42,622 nucleotides of DNA from Pseudomonas folii (GTDB taxonomy: Bacteria; Pseudomonadota; Gammaproteobacteria; Pseudomonadales; Pseudomonadaceae): positions 1-42,622 of the forward strand of contig NZ_JACONW010000040.1 of the NCBI RefSeq assembly GCF_014357575.1, given 5' to 3'. Of the stretch, positions 27,662-36,200 are shown piece by piece; position 1 is the stretch's first letter, and each line of letters begins with the position of its first letter. A model generated the notes under the pieces. It worked only from the letters and a program-made list of their open reading frames with translations. It searched no databases and was not told the DNA's origin. The translations under genes and the position numbers were made by a program.

Positions 27662-28581
27662 AAACACAACGGGGGCAAATCAGGAGGCGCGCAACTCTAC
27701 ACTTTTTCTCACAGAGGTAAAGAGGCAGGCAGCGAAAGGTGCGTTGTAGAGCGAGCGCTCGGGACAATCCACAGAAGCTGTGGATAACTCAGTGGACAAC
27801 CGCCCCTCGCGCCTCGCAAACGTAGATAGAATGGGGCCTGCGCTCAAACTGACGATTTTTTCACCAGCAAAAAAATTTGATGTTTTTCATTGACTTAATA
27901 ATTCACCACGCTAAATCAAGCCCTTAGAAGCGCATATGACAGTGATGTGGCAGCAGTTTGCGCCAATGTGCACAAGTCAATCTCGGGCCGGGATTTTTTT
28001 CCTGAAAACGCGCGACACAGTGCTCACTATTGAAAGTCGATCTCAACTGGAGCCATGGATTGCGCGGGGTCGGCGACGAACGGACGTCCTTCTCTGTATA
28101 TTTTTTCACCAGCGCACTTCCAATGCCTTGGCAACTCCGTTACCATCATCGCCGTTAGTACCAAGCTGAAAGTCAATTTTTTTGGTCGAAAAAGTCCCCC
28201 GGCAAACTTTCTTCAAAACGTAAGGAAGTTGCTGACAACAAGGGATCGACCACCTCGATGGTTTCCAGACATGGCCTGCATGCCGACTACCCTCAGACGG
28301 GAGTGACAGTGCAATCATCCATGGCCTGACCAAACCAGCCTGCAATTGATCAGGATCTGCACCCAGAGCGTCGAACCTTTGCTCTTGTTGTGTTGCCTGC
28401 CCTCCTAAGTACCTACCGGTCAGCCCGAGCGCCATACGATAAAGTGCGCTTCAACTGGCTGCTTTTGTTCCAGACAGGTTCTTCGCCCAGCCATATCCTG
28501 CACATCAGGATCGCCCGCGTTTACTGGAACGTTTATTTTTGCACGGTAATGTTCCGTGTCGTTTTAGGAAACACCTTAATA
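27662..28581. other. Gene-poor AT-rich stretch of 0.9 kb
   Basis: No convincing gene is visible here; open frames on both strands are short and unlike Pseudomonas proteins. It contains the DnaA-box palindrome at 27768-27787, several poly-T/poly-A runs (ATTTTTTCACCAGC occurs at about 27856 and, as a near copy, at 28100) and a promoter-like TTGACT...TAAATC near 27890-27918. AT content is clearly above the flanks. It may be a long leader for the small gene at 28582, an H-NS/MvaT-bound region, or hold an unrecognised RNA. Confidence 0.4.
27768..27787. promoter_or_regulatory. DnaA-box palindrome
   Basis: TCCACAG-aag-CTGTGGATAA contains one perfect DnaA box (TGTGGATAA, 27779-27787) and a 7-bp dyad. 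Weaker boxes flank it (CAATCCACA on the left, 7 of 9; TTGTCCACT as the inverse of AGTGGACAA on the right). It could titrate DnaA or regulate a neighbour; it is not oriC, since dnaA, rpmH and an extended box array are absent. Confidence 0.5.
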
Positions 28582-28806
28582 ATGACTACTCATCATCAGA
28601 CTCAACACGCTATCCATACACTGACCAACGCTTTTGCCCCAATGAACTGTCTGATCATGGCCGCTCGCAAAGGCTGCTTCAGCTTCACCCTGGTCAACGA
28701 ACACGGCATCGCTCGTCACACCGAGCGTCTGTACCCCGATCAGTACTCCAGCGCAGAGCCGCTGCAGGCCGTGATCGAGCGTACCCGTCAGGCCCTCATC
28801 GCCTGA
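28582..28806 (+). CDS. Small conserved hypothetical protein
   Basis: This 74-residue protein has no function I recognise. It begins MTTHHQTQHAIHTLTNAFAP and contains a compact alpha/beta core: IMAARKGCFSFTLVNEHG, ERLYPDQYSS and a C-terminal helix QAVIERTRQAL. The layout resembles Pseudomonas DUF3509-type small proteins, but this is a weak impression. The start at 28582 has AGGAA about 11 nt upstream; the open frame continues 64 codons upstream without protein-like sequence. A strong intrinsic terminator follows 24 bp after the stop. Codon use matches the neighbours. Confidence 0.78.
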   Translation: MTTHHQTQHAIHTLTNAFAPMNCLIMAARKGCFSFTLVNEHGIARHTERLYPDQYSSAEPLQAVIERTRQALIA

Positions 28807-28830
28807 TACGCCGTTCGTTTTCGCTGGAAT

Positions 28831-28864
28831 AAAAAGCCCCGCCCATCAAGGCGGGGCTTTTTTT
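28831..28864 (+). terminator. Intrinsic terminator
   Basis: AAAAAGCCCCGCC and GGCGGGGCTTTTTTT form a perfect stem around a CATCAA loop with a long T-tract. It ends the 74-residue gene and is symmetrical enough to act in both directions. Confidence 0.96.
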
Positions 28865-29067
28865 CGTCCCGACGTTGCTCACACCCGCTATCGCCAAGGG
28901 CTATATAGGAACCGATGACCGGCAGGAATTAACTTAAAAACAGTCCTTTACACGCGGAATATGACACTACACTTCAACTCAGGCGATAGAGATCGCTTCC
29001 GTCGGGCCTGATCCTGTTGTCGCTGCCATACGTCCGGGCCCGCCGGTCACTTCTTCCCGAGGATGTC

Positions 29068-29547
29068 ATGGGAATCGATGCCAGAGATTTATCCCGCCAC
29101 GTGATCCGGCCCACTTTGTTGTATCTGGGTCGGCATAGCCCGCGCGCCGAGTCATTCCTGCTCGCCGTCGCCGCCAGTCAATCCCATCTCGGTGCTGCGC
29201 TGGACAGCCGCCGCGGGCATGGCCTCTACAGCATATCCGAAGGCCGTCATCGGCAGCTCTGGGATAACTATCTGGCGCTCGATCCCGAACTGGCCAGTCT
29301 GGTTCGTGGTCTGGCCAGTCAGCATGCTTTTCTCACCGGGCCGCACCTGGAGCTGACCGTCAATCTGCGTTACTCCACCGCCATCGCCTGGTTGATGGTC
29401 GAGGCTCAAGGATCTCGTCTGCCCGCCGATGAAGATCCCCGCATAATGGCCAAAATATGGCGCGAAATATTTCAGCCCCAAGGCCGTTTACGGGATTTCA
29501 TGAGCGCGTGGCAAACCTGTGTGACGCCACTTTCGCACCCGGCGTGA
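29068..29547 (+). CDS. Phage-type lysozyme-like hypothetical protein
   Basis: This 159-residue protein matches a pattern I associate with small phage and prophage proteins in Pseudomonas: HVIRPTLLYLGRHSPRAESF, AASQSHLGAALDSRRGHGLY, YSISEGRHRQLWDNYLA and LRYSTAIAWLMVEAQGSRL. The ESxLG-then-GxxLYSIS-like order is like that of soluble transglycosylase/lysozyme folds, although the usual catalytic Glu appears as SQSHLG here (Gln/Ser), so activity is doubtful. GAGGATGTC precedes the ATG at 29068. No other phage gene is nearby, so it is a solitary relic or domesticated gene. The function is inference. Confidence 0.65.
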   Translation: MGIDARDLSRHVIRPTLLYLGRHSPRAESFLLAVAASQSHLGAALDSRRGHGLYSISEGRHRQLWDNYLALDPELASLVRGLASQHAFLTGPHLELTVNLRYSTAIAWLMVEAQGSRLPADEDPRIMAKIWREIFQPQGRLRDFMSAWQTCVTPLSHPA

Positions 29548-29698
29548 ATGACTTTAAAGCAGATATCAATACAAACAGATCGCGACATCTTCCGCGGATT
29601 GTCCTACAAAAAACGCTCTAGATCAGGCCATTCGGACTATGGCGCAATCTGAGAAATGTTGGTAGTTTTCGCGCGGTGATCAACATGGAGTTCTAATA

Positions 29699-30964
29699 AT
29701 GAAAAAAGTAATGCTCAAGACCACACTTGGCCTCACCGTCAGCCTGGCTGCCTCTCAGCTGTTCGCCGCTGGCTTCGCTATCAACGAACAAAGCATCAGC
29801 GGAATGGGTACCGGTTTTGCGGGCCGCTCTTCCTCTGCCGATGATGCAAGCACGGTATTCGGCAACCCTGCCGGTATGTCCCGTCTCAAGCGCGAACAAG
29901 TCAGCGTTGGCGCAGCAGCAATCATCGCCAAGACCGATATTGATAACGCCAGCAGCTCTTTTGGCGGTAGCAATGATGGCGATATGGTACCGGTCGTCGG
30001 AGTTCCGATGGGGTATTACGTCAAGCCAATTGATGATCACTGGGCTTTTGGCGTGGGGGTTTACGTTCCATTTGGTCTGGTCACTGACTACGAAAGCAGC
30101 TTCGCCGGTCGCTATTTTGCGGATAAGAGCCACGTTCAGGTCGTCACCTTCCAGCCCACCATCAGCTATGCATTCAACGACAAGGTGTCCATTGGTTTTG
30201 GCCCAACCATCAACCGTATCGATGGCGAGCTGACCTCCTCAGCCCTTAACCGCGTAACCGGGCCGATCAACGACGGCAAGGTCAAGGTCAAAGGTGATGA
30301 CACTGCGTTGGGTTTCAACGTCGGCATCCTGGTACAGGCCACCGACAGCACCCGAGTGGGCGCAACCTACCACTCCAAGGTTAAATACAAGCTCGACGGC
30401 GACACCAAGATCTCCGGCCCTAACTTCGGTCCATTCAGCGGCCAGAAGTACGACGCCTCGCTGGATCTGACCACGCCTGAATCCGTCGACTTCTCGGTCA
30501 CCCATGAGCTGGACGCAAACTGGACACTTTATGCGGGCAGTACATGGACTCGCTGGAGTCGTCTGGAAAGCATCGACGTGAAAAACAGCGGCGTACCAGG
30601 CCCGCTGACCCCAACTATCGGCACCATCTCCGAGCCTCAGAACTGGCATGACACCTGGGCTCACGCCATTGGCGCCGCCTATAAGGTCAACAAGGAATGG
30701 ACCTTGCGCACCGGTTTCTCGGTGGATCAATCGCCCACCAATAACGAAAACCGCTCGCCGCGCATTCCTACCGGTGACCGCAAAGCGATCAGCTTCGGCG
30801 CTGGCTGGAGCCCGAATGACAACTTGACCATCGATGTTGCGTACTCGTATCTGCGCGAAGATGAAGCGAAGATCCGTGATTCCAGCGCGCAAAAAGGCAC
30901 TTACAACGCGGACTTCCGCAACACCGCTCACGGTGTGGGCAGCTCAATCACCTACCGCTTCTGA
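29699..30964 (+). CDS. FadL-family outer-membrane transporter
   Basis: This 421-residue OmpP1/FadL/TodX beta-barrel has a signal peptide (MKKVMLKTTLGLTVSLAASQ then LFA, cleaved before AGFAINEQS). The N-terminal plug begins with AGFAINEQSISGMGTGFAGR and FGNPAGMSRL, with the NPA motif of FadL proteins. The C-terminal strand ends GSSITYRF, a terminal Phe as required for outer-membrane assembly. These proteins move long-chain fatty acids or other hydrophobic compounds. Local gene order (glutathione peroxidase, MFS, cobS) matches PAO1 PA1281-1288, so it is probably the orthologue of PA1288, reported to act on oxylipins; that substrate is not shown here. GGAG precedes the ATG. A strong terminator follows. 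Confidence 0.93.
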   Translation: MKKVMLKTTLGLTVSLAASQLFAAGFAINEQSISGMGTGFAGRSSSADDASTVFGNPAGMSRLKREQVSVGAAAIIAKTDIDNASSSFGGSNDGDMVPVVGVPMGYYVKPIDDHWAFGVGVYVPFGLVTDYESSFAGRYFADKSHVQVVTFQPTISYAFNDKVSIGFGPTINRIDGELTSSALNRVTGPINDGKVKVKGDDTALGFNVGILVQATDSTRVGATYHSKVKYKLDGDTKISGPNFGPFSGQKYDASLDLTTPESVDFSVTHELDANWTLYAGSTWTRWSRLESIDVKNSGVPGPLTPTIGTISEPQNWHDTWAHAIGAAYKVNKEWTLRTGFSVDQSPTNNENRSPRIPTGDRKAISFGAGWSPNDNLTIDVAYSYLREDEAKIRDSSAQKGTYNADFRNTAHGVGSSITYRF

Positions 30965-31007
30965 TCCATCGACCGCAACGGGCTGACCCGGCACTTTGCG
31001 AGTCAAC

Positions 31008-31045
31008 AAAAAGCCCCGCAATCAGCAATGGTTGCGGGGCTTTTT
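31008..31045. terminator. Bidirectional terminator between the FadL and peroxidase genes
   Basis: AAAAAGCCCCGCAA pairs with TTGCGGGGCTTTTT. The A-run before and T-run after the stem suit termination of both convergent genes. Confidence 0.95.
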
Positions 31046-31058
31046 CGTTACAACTGAA

Positions 31059-31610
31059 TCAAGGTTTGGAGGCGATAGCCTTCTCAACGGCAGCAATCAG
31101 CTCCGGGTCATCCGGGGTGGTCATGCTGGAAAAGCTGGCGACTACATTGCCTTTGCGATCCACCACGTACTTGTAGAAATTCCAGCGCGGCGCGTTGCTC
31201 TGCTCGGCCAGCACTTTGAACAGGTGGGTAGCGTCGTCGCCTCTGACGGGTTGTGGCTCGGTCATGGTGAAGGTCACGCCGTAATTGACGTAGCAGACCT
31301 TGGCGGTCTCTTCGCCATCCTTGGACTCTTGCTTGAAGTCATTGGACGGCACGCCAAGTACTTCAAGGCCCTGCCCTTTGAAACGCTGATTCAATGCTTC
31401 AAGGCTTTTGAACTGAGGGGCGAAACCGCAAAAACTGGCGGTGTTGACCACCAGCATTGGCTTGCCGGCAAAGCGCTCGCACAGGTTGATATTTTCCTTG
31501 GCGCGCAGCTTGGGCAACTCGCCTTGCAGCAGCGCCGGGCAATCGGCAGCCATGGCTGTGCCGCCTAAAGCGAACATAAGAACGGGCAGAGCAATCCAGC
31601 GAATGTGCAT
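31059..31610 (-). CDS. Periplasmic glutathione-peroxidase-family protein
   Basis: This 183-residue thiol peroxidase reduces hydroperoxides, most likely with thioredoxin-like donors as for other Cys-GPx proteins. The signal peptide [20 protein letters not shown] ends before AADCPALL, placing it in the periplasm. The peroxidatic Cys61 is in NTASFCGF, and Gln (FKQES), Trp and Asn (RWNFYKY) complete the tetrad. The start at 31610 is preferred because it opens the signal peptide; the frame continues 11 codons upstream. It is the third gene, after the MFS transporter and the 40-residue membrane protein, on the same strand and may form one unit with them. Confidence 0.92.
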   Translation of the reverse strand: MHIRWIALPVLMFALGGTAMAADCPALLQGELPKLRAKENINLCERFAGKPMLVVNTASFCGFAPQFKSLEALNQRFKGQGLEVLGVPSNDFKQESKDGEETAKVCYVNYGVTFTMTEPQPVRGDDATHLFKVLAEQSNAPRWNFYKYVVDRKGNVVASFSSMTTPDDPELIAAVEKAIASKP

Positions 31611-31684
31611 AAGGCATCCCGAGCGCCCGTGCGGCGCAGTCATTGTTGTCTATGGGACAAACTAACCCGCGCCCGGCCAAATGC

Positions 31685-31807
31685 CTAGAGGCAAGAACCC
31701 ACGCCCAGTTGCAAAGCAGCGAGTCCAACGTTTTGCCACGCCCACCAGATCAGTGCCAGCGTCAGTGCCCCAGCCAGGCCTGCGCCCCAGAACCACAATC
31801 GGCTCAT
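31685..31807 (-). CDS. 40-residue single-span membrane protein
   Basis: A short open frame of 40 codons begins at an ATG that overlaps the MFS stop by four bases (ATGA, 31804-31807) and ends with TAG at 31685. It reads MSRLWFWGAGLAGALTLALI at the N-terminus, a clear transmembrane helix (about 3-24) rich in Trp, and ends LQLGVGSCL. The ATGA overlap, membrane character and position between the transporter and the peroxidase make it a likely gene, perhaps an accessory subunit of the MFS protein. No family is recognised. The alternative open frame on this strand (31662-31844) encodes a non-hydrophobic, Arg-rich peptide and is less likely. Confidence 0.68.
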   Translation of the reverse strand: MSRLWFWGAGLAGALTLALIWWAWQNVGLAALQLGVGSCL

Positions 31808-33006
31808 GCTGCTTGCGCCTGCAATCGGGCAACCGGGCGTTCACGCACGGGCCAGTTCAACCCCGCCGCCAGCAGGCTCAACAGTATCGACACTTGCCAG
31901 ATCAAGTCGTAATTCCCGGTCCGATCGTACACAACACCTCCCAGCCATCCGCCGAGGAAAGCACCCAACTGATGGAACAGGAACACGATACCACCGAGCA
32001 TCGACAGGTTACGCACGCCGAACAAGGTGGCGACGGTGCCGTTGGTCAGCGGGACTGTAGAGAGCCATAGTAGACCCATGGCCACGCCAAACAGATAAGC
32101 AGAGGTTTCACTGAGGGGCAGCGTGATAAACAACACGATCACCACAGCGCGCAGCAAATACAGCACGGTCAGTAAGCGCGGCTTGGACATGCGCCCGCCC
32201 AGCCAGCCTGCGGTGTACGTGCCGAAGATATTAAACAAGCCGATCAGCGCCAGCACAGTGGTACCGACCTTGGCGGGTAGATGCTGATCCACCAGATACG
32301 CTGGCAAATGCACGCCGATGAACACCACTTGAAAACCACAAACGAAAAAACCCAGCGCCAGTAACCAGAAGCCCGAGTGCGAACAGGCTTCCCTCAACGC
32401 GTCACTCAGGGTTTGCTCGCCACCCACAAGCGGCGCCGGGCTATCCCTGAGCATCATCACCAACGGCAGAATCAGCGCTACCAATACGCCAAGCACCAGC
32501 AAGGCACTGGACCAGCCCAGCCAGCCAATCAGCCCCAGAGTACCGGGCAGCATCGCGAACTGACCGAAGGAACCTGCTGCACTGGCGATCCCCATGCCCA
32601 TGCTGCGCTTTTCAGGGGGAAGTGCACGGCCGACGACACCCAGGATCACTGAAAACGAAGTGCCGGACAGACCAATACCGATCAGCAGCCCCGCGCTCAA
32701 TGACAGACTAAGCGGCGTGTCGGCCATGCTCATCAACATCAGGCCGACGGCATAAAGAATGCCACCGATGAATACCACTTTCGCTGCGCCGAAGCGGTCG
32801 GCCAACGCACCCGCGAACGGCTGCGCCAAGCCCCACATCAGGTTCTGAAATGCGATAGCAAACGCAAAGACCTCACGGCCCCAACCGAAGTCTGCACTCA
32901 TGGGGGAGAGGAACAAACCAAAGCCATGCCGCGTACCCAACGACAGCGCCAGAATCAACGCGCTGCCTAGCAGGATCCAGCCACTGGTACGCCACACGGA
33001 TGTCAT
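31804..33006 (-). CDS. MFS transporter (OFA/MCT-like)
   Basis: This 400-residue major facilitator has twelve predicted transmembrane helices, starting with SGWILLGSALILALSLGTRH. GLFLSPMSADFGWGREVFAF and the GALADRFGAAKV loop (A-motif form) resemble oxalate/formate or monocarboxylate-type permeases, so an organic-anion substrate is possible but unproven. The start at 33006 (MTSVWRTSGW) has GGGAG about 8 nt upstream; the frame extends ten more codons without support. The C-terminus overlaps the 40-residue membrane protein gene by 4 bp. PAO1 PA1282 is the probable positional equivalent. Upstream lies the four-unit REPIN array. Confidence 0.9.
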   Translation of the reverse strand: MTSVWRTSGWILLGSALILALSLGTRHGFGLFLSPMSADFGWGREVFAFAIAFQNLMWGLAQPFAGALADRFGAAKVVFIGGILYAVGLMLMSMADTPLSLSLSAGLLIGIGLSGTSFSVILGVVGRALPPEKRSMGMGIASAAGSFGQFAMLPGTLGLIGWLGWSSALLVLGVLVALILPLVMMLRDSPAPLVGGEQTLSDALREACSHSGFWLLALGFFVCGFQVVFIGVHLPAYLVDQHLPAKVGTTVLALIGLFNIFGTYTAGWLGGRMSKPRLLTVLYLLRAVVIVLFITLPLSETSAYLFGVAMGLLWLSTVPLTNGTVATLFGVRNLSMLGGIVFLFHQLGAFLGGWLGGVVYDRTGNYDLIWQVSILLSLLAAGLNWPVRERPVARLQAQAA

Positions 33007-33162
33007 TGTTGTTCTCCCGCTCACACGCTGAAGCATTATTACGTGGATATACCCGTAACAGAATGTGTGAAAGCTACGCGGTGGGGGATGGGGGTGTCAA
33101 TGTGATCGGGCTGGCTCTTTCCAGCAGGCACACAGCTGCTGCTTGATTGGTAATGCGATCTC

Positions 33163-33575
33163 CTGTGGGTGCTTGCTCGCGAAGAACGATAACGCGGTGT
33201 GTCTGTTGGACCGGGGCGTCTGCATCGCGGGCAAGCACCGCTTCCACAGGGATCATGCTGTCTGTAGCAACGGTGCTTGCCCGCGAAGAACGATAACGCG
33301 GTGTATCTGGCTGACTGAGGCGTTTGATTCGTCGGAGTGCCGCCCAGACCAAGCCTCGCTCCAACAGGGATCATGCTGTCTGTAGGAGCCGAGCTTGCTC
33401 GCGAAGAACGATAACGCGGTGTGTCTGTTGGACCGAGGCGTCTGCATCGCGGGCAAGCACCGCTCCCACAGGGATCATGCTGTCTGTAGGAGCGGTGCTT
33501 GCTCGCGAAGAACGATAACGCGGTGTGTCTGTTGGACCGAGGCGTCTGCATCGCGGGCAAGCACCGCTCCCACAG
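33163..33575. repeat. Tandem REPIN array, four units
   Basis: The motif GAAGAACGATAACGCGGTGT starts at 33181, 33285, 33403 and 33507 (spacing 104, 118, 104). Each unit is an inverted pair: TGCTTGCTCGCGAAGAACG, a linker TGTCTGTTGGACCGAGGCGT, then TCGCGGGCAAGCACCGCTCC, joined by ACAGGGATCATGCTGTCTGT. Unit 2 is diverged, carrying GCCGCCCAGACCAAGCCTCG in its right arm. It fills the space between the MFS promoter and the end of cobS, finishing about 12 bp from the cobS stop. Open frames through it (up to 183 codons) are artefacts. Confidence 0.93.
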
Positions 33576-33586
33576 GAATTGCATTA

Positions 33587-34327
33587 TCAATCAGCAAGCG
33601 CCACTGCTAGCACGATCAAAACCGCCACTTCGAGTAACTCCAGCAATGCGCCCGCCGTGTCTCCAGTGGTGCCGCCCAGGCGCTTGAGCATGAGGTGCCG
33701 CAGCCAGAAGAAACAGACAGCGGCGGCAGCCAGAACGTACAGGCCCGATAAACCGGCAACCAGCACGCAGCCCACCGCGCAGACCACCAGCACCTGTTTA
33801 CCCGCCGAGCGCGGCAAATGGTCAGCCAGCGCCTGCCCCAACCCGCCAGCCCTGACGTAAGGCGTGCAAAGAAACAGACCGAGCATGGCGCTACGACCCA
33901 GCACTGGTGCCAGCAGTAACGCTATGGAGTTCTGACTTTCAATCAACGCCAGCAGCGCAGTGAACTTAAGCAGCAGCACCAGAATCAGTGTGACCACCGC
34001 AATCGGTCCACTGCGGGGATCTTTCATGATGGTCAAGGTGCGTTCGCGGTCGCCAAAGCCACCGAGCCAGGCATCAGCGCTGTCGGCAAGTCCGTCCAGA
34101 TGCAGTCCGCCGCTGAGCAACACCCAGGCGGTCAAGAGCAATGCAGCATGAAGCATGACAGGCGCGCCACTGAGCAGCGTATTCAAGCCCAACAACACCA
34201 CACCGAACAGCACGCCCACCAGCGGATAAAACAGCAACGAACGCCCCATCTCCTCTGGCTTGGGCATGCCGGGCAAGGTGACGGGCAAACTGCTGAGGAA
34301 CTGCAGAGCGATCCAGAACGGCAACAT
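33587..34327 (-). CDS. cobS: Adenosylcobinamide-GDP ribazoletransferase (cobalamin synthase)
   Basis: CobS (CobV in Pseudomonas naming) joins adenosylcobinamide-GDP with alpha-ribazole (phosphate) at the inner membrane, forming cobalamin. The 246-residue protein is polytopic (about six or seven helices) and has the motif HLDGLADSADAWLGG at 76-90, with the Asp residues that bind Mg. It begins MLPFWIALQFLSSLPV, typical of the family; the frame continues 28 codons into REP-flanking sequence. GGGGAAG precedes the ATG. It belongs with cobC and cobT but is separated from cobC by a 248-bp gap containing a REPIN, unusual for this otherwise overlapping gene set. Confidence 0.95.
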   Translation of the reverse strand: MLPFWIALQFLSSLPVTLPGMPKPEEMGRSLLFYPLVGVLFGVVLLGLNTLLSGAPVMLHAALLLTAWVLLSGGLHLDGLADSADAWLGGFGDRERTLTIMKDPRSGPIAVVTLILVLLLKFTALLALIESQNSIALLLAPVLGRSAMLGLFLCTPYVRAGGLGQALADHLPRSAGKQVLVVCAVGCVLVAGLSGLYVLAAAAVCFFWLRHLMLKRLGGTTGDTAGALLELLEVAVLIVLAVALAD

Positions 34328-34415
34328 GTCAGGCTTCCCCGCTATCAAATCATAACTAAAATTGGAATGCTGCCACTGTAGGAACTGCCCGCGCAGTCTC
34401 GCAGCAAACACGTAG

Positions 34416-34508
34416 CCTGTAGGAGTGAGCTTGCTCGCGATAACGGTAGACCTGTTGAAAAATTACCGCCTGGCCTGACGCTATCGCGAGCAAGCTCACT
34501 CCTACAGG
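34416..34508. repeat. REPIN between cobC and cobS
   Basis: TGTAGGAGTGAGCTTGCTCG and the following CGATA are inverted perfectly about 40 bp later (TATCGCGAGCAAGCTCACTC then CTACA), giving at least 25 bp of perfect arms. A further REP-like fragment (TGTAGGAACTGCCCGCGCAG) lies just to the left at about 34378. It could attenuate cobS expression. Confidence 0.92.
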
Positions 34509-34575
34509 GCCCTATGTGCTGCGAGGCAGAGCGGTGTCAGGGGCACCGGGACGGCTTCTACAGGTCATCGATTTG

Positions 34576-35151
34576 CTATAAGGCCGGCTTCAACACACCA
34601 CCAGCAGCAACATTAATCGCCAACAGCGCGCCATGCCCGACCGTGACCTGCAGCAATTGCTCACGAGGCAAGCCGCGGGCCTTTGCCAGCAACAGGCGCA
34701 TGACGCCGCCATGGCTGATCAACAAAACACGTTCGCCCGCATAGGCTTGATGCAGTTGTTCGACAGCAGCCAACACCCGCGCCGAAAACTCAATGACAGG
34801 TTCGCCATTGGGTGGCGTGAAGCCGTAAGGATCATTCCAGAACAGGCCCAGACCTTCAGCGTCGGTTTCCATCAACTGCGCGGCGCTGTGCCCTTCCCAA
34901 TCGCCGAAATGCAATTCCTGCAAGCCCGGCTCCAGGCTCAAGGGCAATGTCAGGCGCTCGGCCAGTTCTTCAGCAAAACGCGCGCAACGTTGCAATGGCG
35001 AACTGACGATCCGGTCCCATGGACCCGCCTGCGCCACCGCTGTACGCATCTGCGCCCAGCCGATGTCGGTCAAGGCATCGTCCAGGCTGCCGCGCATGCC
35101 GCCGCCCAGTTCGGTCTCACCGTGACGCAACATATCAAGATGCAGGATCAT
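34576..35151 (-). CDS. cobC: Alpha-ribazole phosphatase (histidine phosphatase)
   Basis: CobC removes the 5'-phosphate from alpha-ribazole phosphate or adenosylcobalamin phosphate in the last steps of cobalamin assembly. The 191-residue histidine phosphatase has the catalytic motif MLRHGETE (Arg9, His10), a second-site ELHFGDWEG with acidic proton donor, and [12 protein letters not shown] with the second His. The start at 35151 overlaps the cobT stop by 4 bp (ATGA), so translation is coupled. Not to be confused with the P. denitrificans cobC (a decarboxylase-type enzyme). No membrane or signal segment is visible. Confidence 0.92.
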   Translation of the reverse strand: MILHLDMLRHGETELGGGMRGSLDDALTDIGWAQMRTAVAQAGPWDRIVSSPLQRCARFAEELAERLTLPLSLEPGLQELHFGDWEGHSAAQLMETDAEGLGLFWNDPYGFTPPNGEPVIEFSARVLAAVEQLHQAYAGERVLLISHGGVMRLLLAKARGLPREQLLQVTVGHGALLAINVAAGGVLKPAL

Positions 35152-36200
35152 GCGGGACGATCTGCCACTGCGGCTTCAGCGAAGGTCGCCATGCCGTTGT
35201 GCAACTGACAGGCCAGACGCACCAGCGGCACCGCCAATGCTGCGCCGCTGCCCTCACCGAGACGCATGCCCAGATCCAGCAGCGGCTCGGCCTGCAAGGT
35301 CTCCAGCAAGTGACGATGGCCCGGCTCAGCGCCACGGTGACCGAACAACAGCCAGTCACGGCACGCAGGGTTCAGACGCACGGCGACCAGTGCCGCGACG
35401 CTGCAAATGAAACCGTCCACCAGCACGGTAATGCCTTCCTGAGCACAGGCCAGATACGCACCAACCAGCGCCGCAATTTCAAAGCCGCCCAGACAGAACA
35501 GACTCTGCAGCGGATCGCCAGCCTGCTCGGCGTGCAACTTCAACGCTCGCTCGATGACGTCCGTCTTATGGCTGATGCCCGCTGCATTCAAACCGGTGCC
35601 AGGCCCGACCAACAACTGCGCCGCGCACTCGAGCAACGAACAGGCCACAGCACTGGCCGCAGCGGTATTGCCGATGCCCATCTCGCCACCAACAAACAGT
35701 TCAGTGCCCACCGCCTTGGCCCGCAGCACACTGTCGCGCCCGGCCTGCAATGCCAGAAGGCCTTGTTCTTGAGTCATCGCAGGGGCTTTGGCGAAGTTCG
35801 CGGTACCGGCACCGATGCGCAGGTGGCGTACTCCCGGCAAATCCAAAGGGCTGATAGTGCCCAGATCCACCACATCCAGTTGCGCCGACAACTGCTGGGC
35901 AAGCACGCTGATTGCAGCCCCGCCGGTGACGAAGTTGTGCAGCATTTGGCCGGTGACTTCTTGCGGGTAAGCTGAAACGCCTTCTGCAACAACACCGTGG
36001 TCACCGGCAAAAATAGCGATCCACACCGCGTCGACCTTGGGTTTGATTCGACCTTGCAGACCGGCCAACTGCACCGCGACGCGCTCCAGTTGCCCGAGGG
36101 AACCGGTGGGTTTGGTCAGTTGTTGTTGACGCGCCAGGGCTTCCTCCCGGACCGGAACGTTGATCGCCTGCGCGGGCTCAAGCCACCACGAGTTACTCAT
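35148..36200 (-). CDS. cobT: Nicotinate-nucleotide:dimethylbenzimidazole phosphoribosyltransferase
   Basis: CobT (CobU in Pseudomonas naming) transfers ribose-5-phosphate from nicotinate mononucleotide to 5,6-dimethylbenzimidazole, giving alpha-ribazole phosphate and nicotinate. The 350-residue protein has [10 protein letters not shown] near the N-terminus, [16 protein letters not shown], the [12 protein letters not shown] phosphate loop and the catalytic Glu316 in GEGSGAALA. The start at 36200 (MSNSWWLEP) has AAAGGA about 8 nt upstream and overlaps the cobU stop as ATGA. The frame extends 20 codons upstream within cobU. It releases nicotinate, the substrate of the adjacent nic cluster; this is a metabolic coincidence worth noting, not proof of a link. 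Confidence 0.96.
   Translation of the reverse strand: MSNSWWLEPAQAINVPVREEALARQQQLTKPTGSLGQLERVAVQLAGLQGRIKPKVDAVWIAIFAGDHGVVAEGVSAYPQEVTGQMLHNFVTGGAAISVLAQQLSAQLDVVDLGTISPLDLPGVRHLRIGAGTANFAKAPAMTQEQGLLALQAGRDSVLRAKAVGTELFVGGEMGIGNTAAASAVACSLLECAAQLLVGPGTGLNAAGISHKTDVIERALKLHAEQAGDPLQSLFCLGGFEIAALVGAYLACAQEGITVLVDGFICSVAALVAVRLNPACRDWLLFGHRGAEPGHRHLLETLQAEPLLDLGMRLGEGSGAALAVPLVRLACQLHNGMATFAEAAVADRPA

Noticed and set aside
27750..27810. Chromosomal origin oriC
   Set aside because: Only one perfect DnaA box is found, and dnaA, rpmH, gidA and a box cluster are absent.
28106..28435. A 109-codon minus-strand open frame in the AT-rich region
   Set aside because: No ribosome site, no recognisable domain, and its composition differs from real neighbours.
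29068..29547. Prophage
   Set aside because: A single phage-like gene without integrase, structural genes or att repeats does not support a prophage.
33039..33590. A 183-codon minus-strand open frame
   Set aside because: It is translated from the four-unit REPIN array and contains repeats of GSGACPRCRR-like peptide.
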